The notes under the pieces were generated by a model. The model saw only the letters and a list, made by a program, of their open reading frames with translations. It ran no database searches and was not told where the DNA came from. The position numbers and the translations under genes were made by a program. Shown one piece after another: positions 45,176 through 55,063 of a DNA stretch of 64,000 bases. The DNA comes from Methanospirillum hungatei (lineage in GTDB: Archaea > Halobacteriota > Methanomicrobia > Methanomicrobiales > Methanospirillaceae): the NCBI RefSeq assembly GCF_019263745.1, contig NZ_CP077107.1, positions 3,100,001 through 3,164,000 of the forward strand, in the 5' to 3' direction. The first letter of the stretch is position 1. Each line of letters begins with the position of its first letter.

Positions 45176-45808
45176 TTAATCTTCTTCTATTATGTCAGGA
45201 AACAGAATCTCTGTGATGATATGGGCAGGAAACAACAATAACCAGAAATACAGGGCAAATGTCGGCTTCATAAACGAGATTGGTATTGAGAGCAGAAAGA
45301 TGACCGGGCTGATATAATTCTTAAACGTAGTCAGTCTGACAAAATCTTCTGGCAGATCCTTTTTGATATGCAGATATCTCCGCGATGCATAATGCCAGAT
45401 GAAACCCAGTAATATTCCTGGAGCAGCATACCCCAGTGCAGCAATAATTACCGCCAGCTGGATATGTCCATATTCATTGATGAGTTTCGTAACAAACGGC
45501 ATCATAATGATAAACAGCAGAAAAAAAGTATTCAGCCGCATCAGAATGCCATCATACCCGGTAATAAACCGGAAGATACGGTGATGATTTGACCAGTATG
45601 CAGCAGTTATGATAAAGGTAAGGAAAAAATACAGGAAATGGGAGTATTCATCAACCAGACCCTGGACCAGAAGTGCATCCTGCTGTTTTTGTAGGTCAGG
45701 AACTGCAAGGTCAATTGCCAGTAGTGTGAGAGAAAATGCAAAGACCGCATCACTAATCCCGATAATACGATCTAATCCTCGTCTTTCGTAGTAATCACTT
45801 TTTTTCAT
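45176..45808 (-). CDS. TMEM175-family potassium channel-like protein (DUF1211)
   Basis: The 210-residue protein carries the family's selectivity helix, RIIGISDAVFAFSLTLLAIDL (R-x-x-x-x-S-D-A-V-F-A type), with further helices FLYFFLTFIITAAYW, NTFFLLFIIMMPF and IIAALGYAAPGILLGFIW. Prokaryotic TMEM175 proteins are tetrameric potassium channels of this length. The motif is conserved. It is transcribed opposite to its neighbours and stands alone. Confidence 0.88.
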   Translation of the reverse strand: MKKSDYYERRGLDRIIGISDAVFAFSLTLLAIDLAVPDLQKQQDALLVQGLVDEYSHFLYFFLTFIITAAYWSNHHRIFRFITGYDGILMRLNTFFLLFIIMMPFVTKLINEYGHIQLAVIIAALGYAAPGILLGFIWHYASRRYLHIKKDLPEDFVRLTTFKNYISPVIFLLSIPISFMKPTFALYFWLLLFPAHIITEILFPDIIEED

Positions 45809-45991
45809 ACCTCACTCCGGTTTATATGATAGGCATACCTACAACTACCCGTATGATGGCTACAGTAAGGGCACTTTTTATCAATAATCAAATTATCTCA
45901 TGAGATTTTGGTTTCGTTCATTTTATATTTTTTTCCTGATACAATATGCGTGATGAAACTTCCTTTTGTTTCCAGGACGATATACTAAGGA

Positions 45992-47077
45992 ATGAGCCCT
46001 ATCTTATCTAAGCGGCATTTAGTGGAGGATTTTACAGATTGCTTTGATTTCATTGGAGACCAGTTATCAAAATCCCTCATTCAGGACATTCTTTCAGAAT
46101 ATGAAAAGATATGGGCTGAAGATTCGGAAAGTATTGATATATTGTATGATTGTGAGAGTTTACTTGCTCTTCTCCGTGATCATGAAAAAGCCATCACATT
46201 CTTAGATCAAATCGATGGTGAATATGGATCAGGCATGCGTATGCTCAGACGTGCTTCCCATTATGCTGGTTTAAATGATAAAGAAGGAGTGAAAAAATCC
46301 CTCTATTCACTTTTTTCTCATCCATGCAATGAACATGAAAAAGAATGTGCATTTATAGCTTTTGGTCGTCTAGACGATAAGGTATCTACAGCACGAGTAT
46401 GGAAAGAACTATTAAAAGAGAAAGAACTTGAAAACCAGGTTTTTCATGAGGAAATATTCAGTAATCCAGACTCATATAACTGCCTTTCCCACCTGCATAT
46501 ACGTGAGTGGAATGAGGGAGTCCGCCTCCTCTACCGGTTTGATATCAGGGAAAACCGGGACATTGAATTATATGCCCTGGTCTCAATGATCCATTATCAG
46601 GTTGGCATTGTCTATAATTCTATCATAGATATGATTCAGAATTCCGGCCCATATGAGGCATTTACTGGTATGACGGTTGCTCTTGCCATCTCAACCGGAG
46701 CTCTGTCCTGGATTACTGAACTCAGAGATATGGTGACCATTGATGAACCGAAAGTATATCAGGAACTGATCCTGAACCTTGAGGGGGTGCGGAAATACCA
46801 GACATTCTTTACCATCGGCGAACGATTGCTCACCATACCTACAACCACTTTTCAACCGAATGAGTCATTCCTGTATAATCTAGTCAGAGAGACTGGTGGA
46901 GATGTGTATCAGGTGTATACTCTCTTGAATCTTTTCACAGAGGCAGGAAACGACATAGATTATGAACATCTTCTTGACATATTGCTCAATTTGGATCCTG
47001 ACATCGAGAGAAAAGCGATGATGAGGAGAGAGATGGATGGATCCCTTGGACCTCAACCTCCTTTTGATCTTGAATAG
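45992..47077 (+). CDS. Helical repeat-like protein of unknown function
   Basis: The 361-residue protein is entirely helical, with phrases such as IDILYDCESLLALLRDHEKAI and YGSGMRMLRRASHYAGLNDKEG that look like degenerate TPR units. It has no signal peptide. An overlapping AAGGA precedes the ATG. I do not recognise a family; a scaffolding role is possible because of the repeat-like helices. A TPR protein follows downstream, but with a 169-base gap. Confidence 0.55.
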   Translation: MSPILSKRHLVEDFTDCFDFIGDQLSKSLIQDILSEYEKIWAEDSESIDILYDCESLLALLRDHEKAITFLDQIDGEYGSGMRMLRRASHYAGLNDKEGVKKSLYSLFSHPCNEHEKECAFIAFGRLDDKVSTARVWKELLKEKELENQVFHEEIFSNPDSYNCLSHLHIREWNEGVRLLYRFDIRENRDIELYALVSMIHYQVGIVYNSIIDMIQNSGPYEAFTGMTVALAISTGALSWITELRDMVTIDEPKVYQELILNLEGVRKYQTFFTIGERLLTIPTTTFQPNESFLYNLVRETGGDVYQVYTLLNLFTEAGNDIDYEHLLDILLNLDPDIERKAMMRREMDGSLGPQPPFDLE

Positions 47078-47246
47078 GGTAAGTGTCAGGAAATGTCTCT
47101 GAATTTTTTAAAGCATTTTTTTCAGGTAAGGGTATTTTGTATAAAAACTGTCAGAATATCCTTTGGTATCTCCTTCGTTTAAATCCATCATCCCATCCAT
47201 CTATCAAAGCACTATTCTTAATACAAACTCCGGGGTACCAGTACCT

Positions 47247-47621
47247 ATGGCATACCGTGGTGATCTTGATGCATGGTACAATAAAGGATATGCATTGAAA
47301 GAACAGGGAAAACTAGATCAGGCAATCGCAGCGTTTGACAAGGCACTGGAGGTGGGTCCTGAAGATGCAAGAATCTGGACTATAAAGGGAAATACCCTCC
47401 TTGAACTTGGTCAGCATGAAAAAGCCATTGATGCCTATAATCATGTCCTCCGCACTTTTCCGGATAATGCAGACACCATTGTCAATATTGCTTCAGCTCT
47501 GATTGAAATGGGGAGATATGAAGAGGCAATAAATGAATGTAACCGGGCATTAGAGATAGACCCGGAGCATTATCTCGCCCCGGTCTTTCTTCAGCAGGCC
47601 AAAGAAAAATCGAAAAGCTAG
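47247..47621 (+). CDS. TPR-repeat protein
   Basis: The ~124-residue protein has three tetratricopeptide units: AWYNKGYALKEQGKLDQAIA, IWTIKGNTLLELGQHEKAID and TIVNIASALIEMGRYEEAIN. Each has the canonical W-x-x-x-G and A-x-x pattern. It mediates protein-protein contacts. ATG 47247 is used, although the open frame continues to 47163. It ends in TAG. Confidence 0.85.
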   Translation: MAYRGDLDAWYNKGYALKEQGKLDQAIAAFDKALEVGPEDARIWTIKGNTLLELGQHEKAIDAYNHVLRTFPDNADTIVNIASALIEMGRYEEAINECNRALEIDPEHYLAPVFLQQAKEKSKS

Positions 47622-47693
47622 AGAATTACCCCTCAAATAAACCCAAGGAGAAAACCATCCACAACTTCCTTTTCTGTCTCAAGTAATTATTAC

Positions 47694-50084
47694 CTACGTA
47701 TCATCTCCATGAATCTTTACAAATAAGGAGGTCTCTTTCCCATCCTTGGTAATATAGCCGTTTGCATAGATATTCCCTTCATTATCCAGATGGACTCCAT
47801 AGAGCAATCCTGTTCCGAATGCCTCAAACGTCATCACCCCGTGCTCCCCAAAGGAAGGATCAGGCCGGCCATCCGGACCATACCGAAGGAGAACAGGATA
47901 TCGCTTCCCATGCACCTCTGTCGTCCCGGCGATGATTATCTTTCCGTCCTTTTGTATGTCCTGCCCCCAGGCATAGTCATACCCCAGACCATGATAGAGA
48001 ACGATCCCCTCATCTCCAAATGCCGGGTCAGGAACACCCTGGTTCGTATATTTGAGAAGGATGATGTCATATGAACCGTCTGCGTCCGCTACCGCTCCGG
48101 TGACCAGAATCTCCCCATCCTGTGTGACACTCACCCAGTTTCCGTAATCAGGACCACCTGCTTCTCCCATATAAAAAACGGTCCCATTGAGGCCAAATGA
48201 TTCATCTACCGAACCGTCATTCCGGAGGCGGGTGGTGACTATCGAACTGTTTCCATCACCAGGACGGACCGCTCCCCCGGTTATGACTGCATTATCCTCA
48301 GCATCCAGGGCAATTCCAAATCCATACCGGTCTCCTTCCCCGGTAATGTTCAGGACAAATAACCCGTCATCTCCAAACGTTGTATCTGGCTTTCCATCAG
48401 GTAAGAGTTGTATGGCAATCATCTCCTTATGAACACTCGAGTTCATCTCACCGGTGATCAGGATCTTTCCATCCAGTCGGACTACTATCCCACGTGCTGA
48501 GTCTGTTCCATTCCCCGGCCCTGCATATCTGAATACGCCGTTTTCTCCAAATGTGGTATCCAGTTCTCCATCATATGTATACCGGAGAACGAGGACATCG
48601 GCATCATGACCGTTGTGTTCCCTTCCAGCAACCAGGATTCTCCCCTCATTATCATAAACTACCCCAAATGCATAATCATCCTTTCCGGCACCTCCAGCCC
48701 ATCTCACCACCCCGTTTTTCCCAAATGCAGGATCATTCTTCCCATCTGGAAGATACCGGAGAAGGAGGATATCTTTCTGCATTGTGGTATTTGTCGTCCC
48801 ACACAGGACCATTTTTCCATCAGGCATCACTTCTATCTCAATACTCCGATCCTGTTCTCCTCCGGGTGACTGCCAGAGATAGGCACAGGACATGTACCGA
48901 CCGCTGACGACAATGTAATCATCCCCGTCAATTCCGGTTACGAGCCGGTAGTAGGCCTTTTTCGGATAGATCCCACTCCTTGCCGGATGAGTATAAACAT
49001 AATGGACCCACCCGGTCCCATACGTTCCGGCACCTTCAAATATCTCATCATGATACAGTTTCCCGGTAATATCAGCCTTTTTAGAGAAATTTTTCCCTAC
49101 AAGGAGTGGATCATCGGCATGGGCAACCACCGTTCCTTTTGAATTATAGACAAAGACGTACAAACCCGGATTCACTGGATCCTTAAATGGACCTTCACCC
49201 GAATTTATCCGTGTAATCGAGTCAGATGTGTTTGTGATGATTGCATCACAGGTCAGGTTTACTAGATCGGTGACCATCTGCGGGGTGATATCAGCCTCAT
49301 GACACTCAACCGGGAGATACCGGTAGAGAATCTGAGCATACTCAGATACACCTTCTATAGCCCGGTTCTGCCTCATCTCCCTTATGGTCTCATTGACTGT
49401 AGCCACAAATGCTGGATCAGTATCTGGATGAAAGGCAAGATATTCATCTACGGTTGCAATCTCCATGAACGGAGCGAATAATCCGGGATTTTGTGCATAT
49501 TTACTTATCATTCGTCTTCCGGCCATCTCACCATAACTCCATACATCGGCAGTTCCATTCTCAACCATGGCAATGGCCTGTCCGGGGGTTTCTGCAACGA
49601 TTACCTGGTCAGGTGATGTACCGGCATCGATGGCAAGTTGAAGACCGCTGTCGTTCCTGATTGCAACAATTCGGTACGATGTGATGTCTGAAGAGGTGAG
49701 ATGAGTTTCATGACCCGCTATTCCGAACAAGACTTTTTTATCAGTAAAAAGAGGTCCGGCCCATGTAAACAGATGCTCCCGTTCAGGTATACGGGCAGTA
49801 GTAAAAAGAAGAGTATTGTTTCGGATCAGGGCGGTTTCATATCCCTCTGCCCAGGGACCGAGGTGAAATGAATCCCGGGAGATATCCATATCCATATGAT
49901 GGAAGGCTGATTCAAGAATCTCTACTGAAATCCCCTTTAATTGATTATCTTCAACATAGTTAAACGGGGCATAATCCTCAGTCAGGATGAGAAGGTCAGG
50001 AGGTGCGGGAACTGCAGCGATACTGGTGAGCGAAATTAAATTAAAGAAAAGGAAAAGGAAGAACAGTCCATTTCTCGTACGCAT
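47694..50084 (-). CDS. Exported SBP_bac_3 - Cache - delta-60 beta-propeller fusion protein
   Basis: The 796-residue product has a signal peptide (GLFFLFLFFNLISLTSIAAV), then an SBP_bac_3 domain (ILTEDYAPFNYVEDNQLKGI, FTTARIPEREHLFTWAGPLF; ~residues 30-270), then a Cache_2 unit (GEGPFKDPVNPGLYVFVYN, GTGWVHYVYTHP, YIVVSGRYMSC; ~275-405). The rest is about seven delta-60 repeats (D-G-K-x-x-x-x-G ... L-R-Y-x-x-D-G-x-x-D-x-x-F-G), for example MPDGKMVLCGTTN, LRYLPDGKNDPAFGKNGVV and LVLRYTYDGELDTTFGENGV, which fold as a beta-propeller. The first two domains match 15443-16654. The fusion suggests a surface ligand sensor with an extra binding propeller; no kinase or anchor is seen. Confidence 0.88.
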   Translation of the reverse strand: MRTRNGLFFLFLFFNLISLTSIAAVPAPPDLLILTEDYAPFNYVEDNQLKGISVEILESAFHHMDMDISRDSFHLGPWAEGYETALIRNNTLLFTTARIPEREHLFTWAGPLFTDKKVLFGIAGHETHLTSSDITSYRIVAIRNDSGLQLAIDAGTSPDQVIVAETPGQAIAMVENGTADVWSYGEMAGRRMISKYAQNPGLFAPFMEIATVDEYLAFHPDTDPAFVATVNETIREMRQNRAIEGVSEYAQILYRYLPVECHEADITPQMVTDLVNLTCDAIITNTSDSITRINSGEGPFKDPVNPGLYVFVYNSKGTVVAHADDPLLVGKNFSKKADITGKLYHDEIFEGAGTYGTGWVHYVYTHPARSGIYPKKAYYRLVTGIDGDDYIVVSGRYMSCAYLWQSPGGEQDRSIEIEVMPDGKMVLCGTTNTTMQKDILLLRYLPDGKNDPAFGKNGVVRWAGGAGKDDYAFGVVYDNEGRILVAGREHNGHDADVLVLRYTYDGELDTTFGENGVFRYAGPGNGTDSARGIVVRLDGKILITGEMNSSVHKEMIAIQLLPDGKPDTTFGDDGLFVLNITGEGDRYGFGIALDAEDNAVITGGAVRPGDGNSSIVTTRLRNDGSVDESFGLNGTVFYMGEAGGPDYGNWVSVTQDGEILVTGAVADADGSYDIILLKYTNQGVPDPAFGDEGIVLYHGLGYDYAWGQDIQKDGKIIIAGTTEVHGKRYPVLLRYGPDGRPDPSFGEHGVMTFEAFGTGLLYGVHLDNEGNIYANGYITKDGKETSLFVKIHGDDT

Positions 50085-50253
50085 ACCAGAATATTAATTT
50101 TCACTCATTTATAAGATCCTGCAGCAATATTTGCCAGAGAACCGGAAGGGAGAATAATGGGAAATTAGGTGAATCATGTGAATAATGAAAATTTGTTTCT
50201 GGATACTCCTGATTGGGCTAAGGATTTCCCAATCGGAAAAAATTAGAGGAGAG

Positions 50254-51531
50254 TTAGAGATAATATTGTTCGTTATATCCAAGTTCCTGTGCCTTCTTCT
50301 CTGCAACCTCAGCCTGGAGATATTCACCAAGGCCGGTCAGGATCTTACTCTTCAGATGCCATTGGTCTCCGGAACTCTGGGAGTTCATATAAGGCTCTAA
50401 CTCAGTTAATGCTGTGGAATATGTTGATTTCGCTTCCACGGTTTCCCCAAGTTGTTCTTTGCTATAACCCCGTGCCCACCAGGAGTAGAGTCCGTTAAAT
50501 ACATTGTTTTTCCGGTCTGGATCCATCTCATAGATCGTAGTGACGTTCTCAAAAATCCCATGTGCCTCATCAAACCTGTTTAAGTCCATGAGAATGTCCC
50601 CTTTCATCATCAGGAGATCAGTATTATTCTTCTCAAACGAAAGACCGGTTTCTACCGGGACGAGTGCTTCTGTGTACCGCTCCATATCCCTGAGCGCTTC
50701 AGCTTTAGAGAGATAGGTATTGGAATATTCAGGATTCAGGCTGATGGCCTCATCAAATGCCGCTAATGCCTCTTCTTTCTCACCCAGATGGTAGAGAATC
50801 ATGGCTTTTGATCGCCGTGCTTCTGCCCAATCAGGGTACCAAACCAGGGCGTTTTCAAGATAGGGGAGTGCTTTTTCGTATTCGTTCATTCCCAGATATA
50901 AAAATCCGATATTTCCATCAACTCCACCATACTGGGGAGAGAGTACTTTTACCTTTTCAAAGGCCTTAATTGCATTCTGATTCTGCTTTAATCCCTGATG
51001 ACTCCATGCTGAGTAATAATGGGCAAACACGTTCTTTGAATTCAGGGCAAGGGCTTTGTTGAAGGATTGTAATGACTCAGGGATTTTGTTCTTCTCCTGT
51101 TCGACTCTTCCCCGTTCAATCCAGACCCAGTCATCATAGGGTGACAGGTTGATTCGTTCTTGTGTTTTATTGAACAGTTCATCGTACTTTTCCTGCAGAA
51201 CAAGCGATACAAAGAGCCCTTTCCATGCAGGAACGGAGGAGGGGGATTTCTGGATCACAAAGGAGAACTGACGCTCTGCTTCAGATGCATTTGAGGCTTT
51301 GAGGGCGGTTTTTCCCAGAGTTAATGACGAGGAGACATCAGAGAGTGTTTTGTTGATTCCTTGCTGATAGTCGGTCAGGTATGTTGACTCATCAGGTATG
51401 TCTGCGATAAGTTCCTGAAGATTATCAAAGGTATGATTTCCGGTAAAGGGAATGCCTGCAGAAGATACAGGGCTGCATATAATTAGAAAAAAGCAGATAA
51501 TAAAGATTAGAACTGGTTTTTCCCCTAACAT
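50254..51531 (-). CDS. Secreted/anchored TPR-repeat protein
   Basis: The 425-residue protein has a signal segment (PVLIFIICFFLIICSPVSSAG) and at least eight tetratricopeptide units, including SVPAWKGLFVSLVLQEKYDE, GNIGFLYLGMNEYEKALPYL, EARRSKAMILYHLGEKEEALAAF and TYLSKAEALRDMERYTEALV. TPRs act in protein complexes, here probably outside the membrane. It lies 170 bases from the fusion protein on the same strand and ends in GYNEQYYL. No specific role is visible. Confidence 0.82.
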   Translation of the reverse strand: MLGEKPVLIFIICFFLIICSPVSSAGIPFTGNHTFDNLQELIADIPDESTYLTDYQQGINKTLSDVSSSLTLGKTALKASNASEAERQFSFVIQKSPSSVPAWKGLFVSLVLQEKYDELFNKTQERINLSPYDDWVWIERGRVEQEKNKIPESLQSFNKALALNSKNVFAHYYSAWSHQGLKQNQNAIKAFEKVKVLSPQYGGVDGNIGFLYLGMNEYEKALPYLENALVWYPDWAEARRSKAMILYHLGEKEEALAAFDEAISLNPEYSNTYLSKAEALRDMERYTEALVPVETGLSFEKNNTDLLMMKGDILMDLNRFDEAHGIFENVTTIYEMDPDRKNNVFNGLYSWWARGYSKEQLGETVEAKSTYSTALTELEPYMNSQSSGDQWHLKSKILTGLGEYLQAEVAEKKAQELGYNEQYYL

Positions 51532-51774
51532 ACTACCATATTCCTGTGTAAGTTATTATGTATTCCCATTTAGTATCAATTCACCAGATAGGCCCTTATC
51601 CCAATAACTCGAAAGCCGAGTAAAATATTCGAAAAACGGGAAAGAAATATTGTATAATATTTTAACCCCTTTTCAAAATTTTCCAGGGTTAACAAATGAA
51701 ACGATGGATATTTATTATGAGACGGTATCTCTCAAAACCTTGTATTTTCGATAAAGAGTGAAAATGCCCATTTT

Positions 51775-52977
51775 TTAACCAATTAGCTGTTTTTTCTCTG
51801 CAATTGATCTTACATAAAAAAGGACAAATAATGTCAGCCCAAAAAATGCCAGAATAATTGCAAAATTAAGGACCGGAATCTGGTCAAAAATGAGTAATGA
51901 TATTCCGATAAGGATCATAAGGATGCCGGTAAGAATTGCTAGGAGTACTAAAAAGATTAATATCAGGATATCATTACCCTCTTGTTTACAGACTTCTTTT
52001 TCCGACTTTGATCTTGGTCTGAGGAGGTGATAGAGCAGGTAAAAGCCCCCCATTATATTAAAAAGTGAGATGAAAAGAGCCAGATAGATTATAAAAATAT
52101 CCGGAACTATGATCGTAATGGTGCCGAATGCAACAAATATAATCCCAATTAAGATAATTAGCCAGTTTCGATCGAATTGTAATGTGAGCATATCACCGAC
52201 GACCAGTGCTTGAACACCCAATAAAAGTACTAGCGTACCCATCTGGGCACTATACGCAAATGGTATTAATCCTATAGATTTTAGAACCAACAGAGACCCA
52301 CTCACGAGCATAAAAAATCCGTACTGCATCTCCATTACTGTTCTCAGCGACATACACGAATGGGAAATAGGTATAGTAGATTCAGTGGAAATTTGCCCTG
52401 GTTTTTGCAGATTATATGCAAGATAGAAGAGATTAATGCCAAATAAAAGAAAGAAGACTGCAAATAATTCTATATGAATTATCTTTGGTAAAAATATCTG
52501 GATTATTGTCGTTATTACTATGAAAGATGTAATAATGTAGACTGTTGCATATCTGTAGATCAGGTGGCTGTATACCTTCTTTCCATGTGTTTTCCATAAT
52601 TGGTACATATCATTTGAAAGAAAAATATTCAAAAGCAGTAAAATTCCTCCTACTCCGTAAAGGATTATTACAAGTATCTTTGGAATATCACCGAGTATCC
52701 CGGGGACAAAAATTGATACAAAACCTATGATTGTTACGATACTACCAAAAGCTAGTACCGGCCAAGTTCTCAAAGTATGTCTAACAGGTGTTTTCCCCAA
52801 TATTTGCAAATGCAGGCCACAGATTATGAGAAGGAGACCATATATTCCATGTTGATAATAAGGCAAAAATCCTCTTGCCACGAATAACAACACAATACCA
52901 AGGACAAACATCAATACGCCACAAGCCAGGAGAAAAATCACCTCAAGAGGAATTTTTACTTCATTATTTTTTTTCAT
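51775..52977 (-). CDS. HdeD/DUF308-like polytopic membrane protein
   Basis: The 400-residue protein has about 11-12 hydrophobic helices in units of two to three that look internally repeated: the first (IFLLACGVLMFVLGIVLLFVARG) and the third (VLAFGSIVTIIGFVSIFVPGIL) resemble DUF308 helix pairs. It has a basic start (MKKNNEVKIP) and a terminal LYHLLRPRSKSEKE loop. Such proteins are integral membrane proteins of unknown function in stress-related clusters. A run of T lies after the stop on the minus strand. Confidence 0.7.
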   Translation of the reverse strand: MKKNNEVKIPLEVIFLLACGVLMFVLGIVLLFVARGFLPYYQHGIYGLLLIICGLHLQILGKTPVRHTLRTWPVLAFGSIVTIIGFVSIFVPGILGDIPKILVIILYGVGGILLLLNIFLSNDMYQLWKTHGKKVYSHLIYRYATVYIITSFIVITTIIQIFLPKIIHIELFAVFFLLFGINLFYLAYNLQKPGQISTESTIPISHSCMSLRTVMEMQYGFFMLVSGSLLVLKSIGLIPFAYSAQMGTLVLLLGVQALVVGDMLTLQFDRNWLIILIGIIFVAFGTITIIVPDIFIIYLALFISLFNIMGGFYLLYHLLRPRSKSEKEVCKQEGNDILILIFLVLLAILTGILMILIGISLLIFDQIPVLNFAIILAFFGLTLFVLFYVRSIAEKKQLIG

Positions 52978-53128
52978 GTATGCAGATCAAGGTTTGAAGT
53001 ATATCTCTACCACATTCATGTAAGTTTGTATGAATTTCATGAATCTTTTGCAGATTCTAATATGTCCCCATCTTTTCAAAGTATTCTTCCCGGCATATCT
53101 TTTTCTTTATATGGTAAAACGAAATACG

Positions 53129-54250
53129 TTATTTATCATGAGGTTCCCGATGCACCACCCGTACCCGGTCCCCAAGTTCCAGAATAATCTCTTCTACCCA
53201 GGTATCCCAATCCACCGGTTCATTCGGAACTTTTCCGGCAATTTCAATTCCCAGGTCGTCATCCCGCTCCCTGACAGCCTGCAAGACCACACTGCCTGGT
53301 GCATATCCTTCCGGCACAATCCCATCAATGTCCCCATCGGTAATCCCAAGAACCGGAATACCCCGGAAACACCCGATATGACCACAGATTGAGGTCGTAT
53401 CATCCCCGATTGTGACTAAACCGCATATTTCAGGATTAAACGCTCTAAAACAGGACATGGCAGCGTGATCAATGACGACGACATGTCCTTTTTGCACGTT
53501 TCGGGTACCTTTCTTTGGTCGTGATATCCTGATATTTCCACTCTTGCACCAGGCTTTCGATACATCCGGGCATCCAAACCGTACGAGTTTTTCGACTCCG
53601 TGATCTTTGAGGTCAATCCCGGATACTGCCTGAATAGTCCCATTCTGAAGAGAGATAATCGCTTCTTCACTAGTTGCATACCCGATAATAATCCCGTTTA
53701 CAAAAACTGGTTCACCAGGAAGACAACCACCGATAACTCGTGTATCAGGAGGACTGATATCGTGATAGTTTCCAGAAACGACCGGATATCCGGTTATCTC
53801 TGACAGCCATGTTGAGAGAGAGGGATCGCCAGGTTCCCAGGTAAAGATCTGGCAGGTTCCGGGATCGATAAGAATGAGCCCCCGATCTTTGAGGTGGGAG
53901 TGGATGAGAGACCCGAACCGGTGAGCAGAAGCATTGGTTTTTGCCCGGTGGATGAGAACAACCTGATCTAACGGGGATTCAGCAAGGATTTCGCTGGGTC
54001 TTCTTCCGTCATAGGTAACTAAAAGCCCGGATTCTTCAGCAGCTGTCCGTGCCATGACTCCGGCAACGAGTGATAACCGTGGGTGAAGGAGGGAGATGAG
54101 TCTGGCTGCATCGCCATAGTCAAAGACATCGGCTCCGTGAAAGATGAGGGTGAGATCGTGAGTCGGGATAAAAAGGCCTCCTTGAAACCAATTATGAGGT
54201 ATTATTGTGAATAATCTTGAAGGTTCACCCTCTGGATTTCTTTCATACAA
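53129..54250 (-). CDS. DUF2117-type archaeal protein
   Basis: The ~373-residue protein contains the family motif LTLIFHGADVFDYGDAARLI near the start, GGCLPGEPVFVNGIIIGYAT in the middle and GHIGCFRGIPVLGITDGDIDG near the end. This matches DUF2117, a methanogen-associated protein whose role is unknown. The only standard start is TTG 54250, inside the upstream PIN relic. A perfect AAGGAGG lies just before an ATC codon at 54169-54167 (codon 28), where homologues would begin. A shorter protein from 54169 with an unusual start, or a mutated ATG, is therefore possible. Confidence 0.8.
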   Translation of the reverse strand: MYERNPEGEPSRLFTIIPHNWFQGGLFIPTHDLTLIFHGADVFDYGDAARLISLLHPRLSLVAGVMARTAAEESGLLVTYDGRRPSEILAESPLDQVVLIHRAKTNASAHRFGSLIHSHLKDRGLILIDPGTCQIFTWEPGDPSLSTWLSEITGYPVVSGNYHDISPPDTRVIGGCLPGEPVFVNGIIIGYATSEEAIISLQNGTIQAVSGIDLKDHGVEKLVRFGCPDVSKAWCKSGNIRISRPKKGTRNVQKGHVVVIDHAAMSCFRAFNPEICGLVTIGDDTTSICGHIGCFRGIPVLGITDGDIDGIVPEGYAPGSVVLQAVRERDDDLGIEIAGKVPNEPVDWDTWVEEIILELGDRVRVVHREPHDK

Positions 54251-54624
54251 TCAAAGTCAGAATCATCAGAAAAAAATGCTTTCGCCTCGTAATGATAAGC
54301 AGAGGCAGCGTGAATTGCATCCCTTGGCCGAATTTTATACGTAGTGATAAAATCCTGTGCTATCGTTAATATTTCATGATCTGGCTCTATTAACCTCATA
54401 TTAGGGAATGAAAGAAATTTTTCCCCTGCACGAATGGATTCATCTATGCCAATTTTTTTCCTGACAACAAAAACAATTTCGTCCCAGGTAAGAATTGATG
54501 TACAAGCCTGGACATTATGGTTTATGATGTCATTTAATATTTGTTTAGACTGATGAACTTGAGGATAAGAATTTTCATCATACAGGATCGCTTACAGAAA
54601 GACATTTGAATCAAGATAGATCAT
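54202..54624 (-). pseudogene. PIN-domain (VapC-like) toxin interrupted by a stop at codon 11
   Basis: PIN proteins are Mg-dependent RNases of toxin-antitoxin modules. The frame starts MIYLDSNVFL, then TAA (54592-54594) replaces the usual Tyr/Ile, and continues AILYDENSYPQVHQSKQIL, AGEKFLSFPNMRLIEPDHEI and RPRDAIHAASAYHYEAKAFFSDDSDFD. The catalytic Asp set (LDS, E in TWDEIV, D in RPRDAIHA, DSDFD) is otherwise complete, so one nonsense change inactivates it. The start overlaps the end of the AbrB-like gene by 14 bases, the typical coupling for such a pair. Confidence 0.85.
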
Positions 54625-54871
54625 AATTTATTCTCTCTACATTCTCTTTTTCGATGATATCTTTGAATTTGATTGGTTTTTTCAGCTTATCTTTAACAAT
54701 TGAACAAAAATCTTCAAGAAATGATTCAGAATAATGTGGGCTTATCACGATCTTTCCATCATCAATAGAAAACTCCAGATGAACTCCAGGTTTTAAATTG
54801 AACTGATCCCGATTTTTTTTGGGATAACAACCTGACCCTTTTCTCCAAGAGAACGTATTGAAGAAATTCAT
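54611..54871 (-). CDS. AbrB/SpoVT-like antitoxin with a frame-shifted N-terminus
   Basis: The 86-residue product has the second half of an AbrB domain (RDQFNLKPGVHLEFSIDDGK) and an antitoxin-like tail. Residues 2-20 read NFFNTFSWRKGSG..., whereas the +1 frame reads ISSIRSLGEKGQVVIPKKI, the expected AbrB start. So the gene has an extra A at codon 2 and one base missing in the A8 tract, two changes that cancel. The result is a translatable but altered N-terminus. AAGGTGG lies just before the ATG. It precedes the PIN toxin, which is also damaged. Confidence 0.75.
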   Translation of the reverse strand: MNFFNTFSWRKGSGCYPKKNRDQFNLKPGVHLEFSIDDGKIVISPHYSESFLEDFCSIVKDKLKKPIKFKDIIEKENVERINYDLS

Positions 54872-55063
54872 ACCACCTTGCAGGAATTTATTCTATAATA
54901 TGATAAATATATCAATAATGAGTGATTACCTCCAGCTGAAGTCACGGGTCCATTCATAAAAACTACCCCAATATTCACTTATCCGGCCACCATCTAATTT
55001 AACCCAGTCATTTGTTTTTACCATTGTAATCAGGTTGAGGAGTAATAACAACTCATTAAACAA

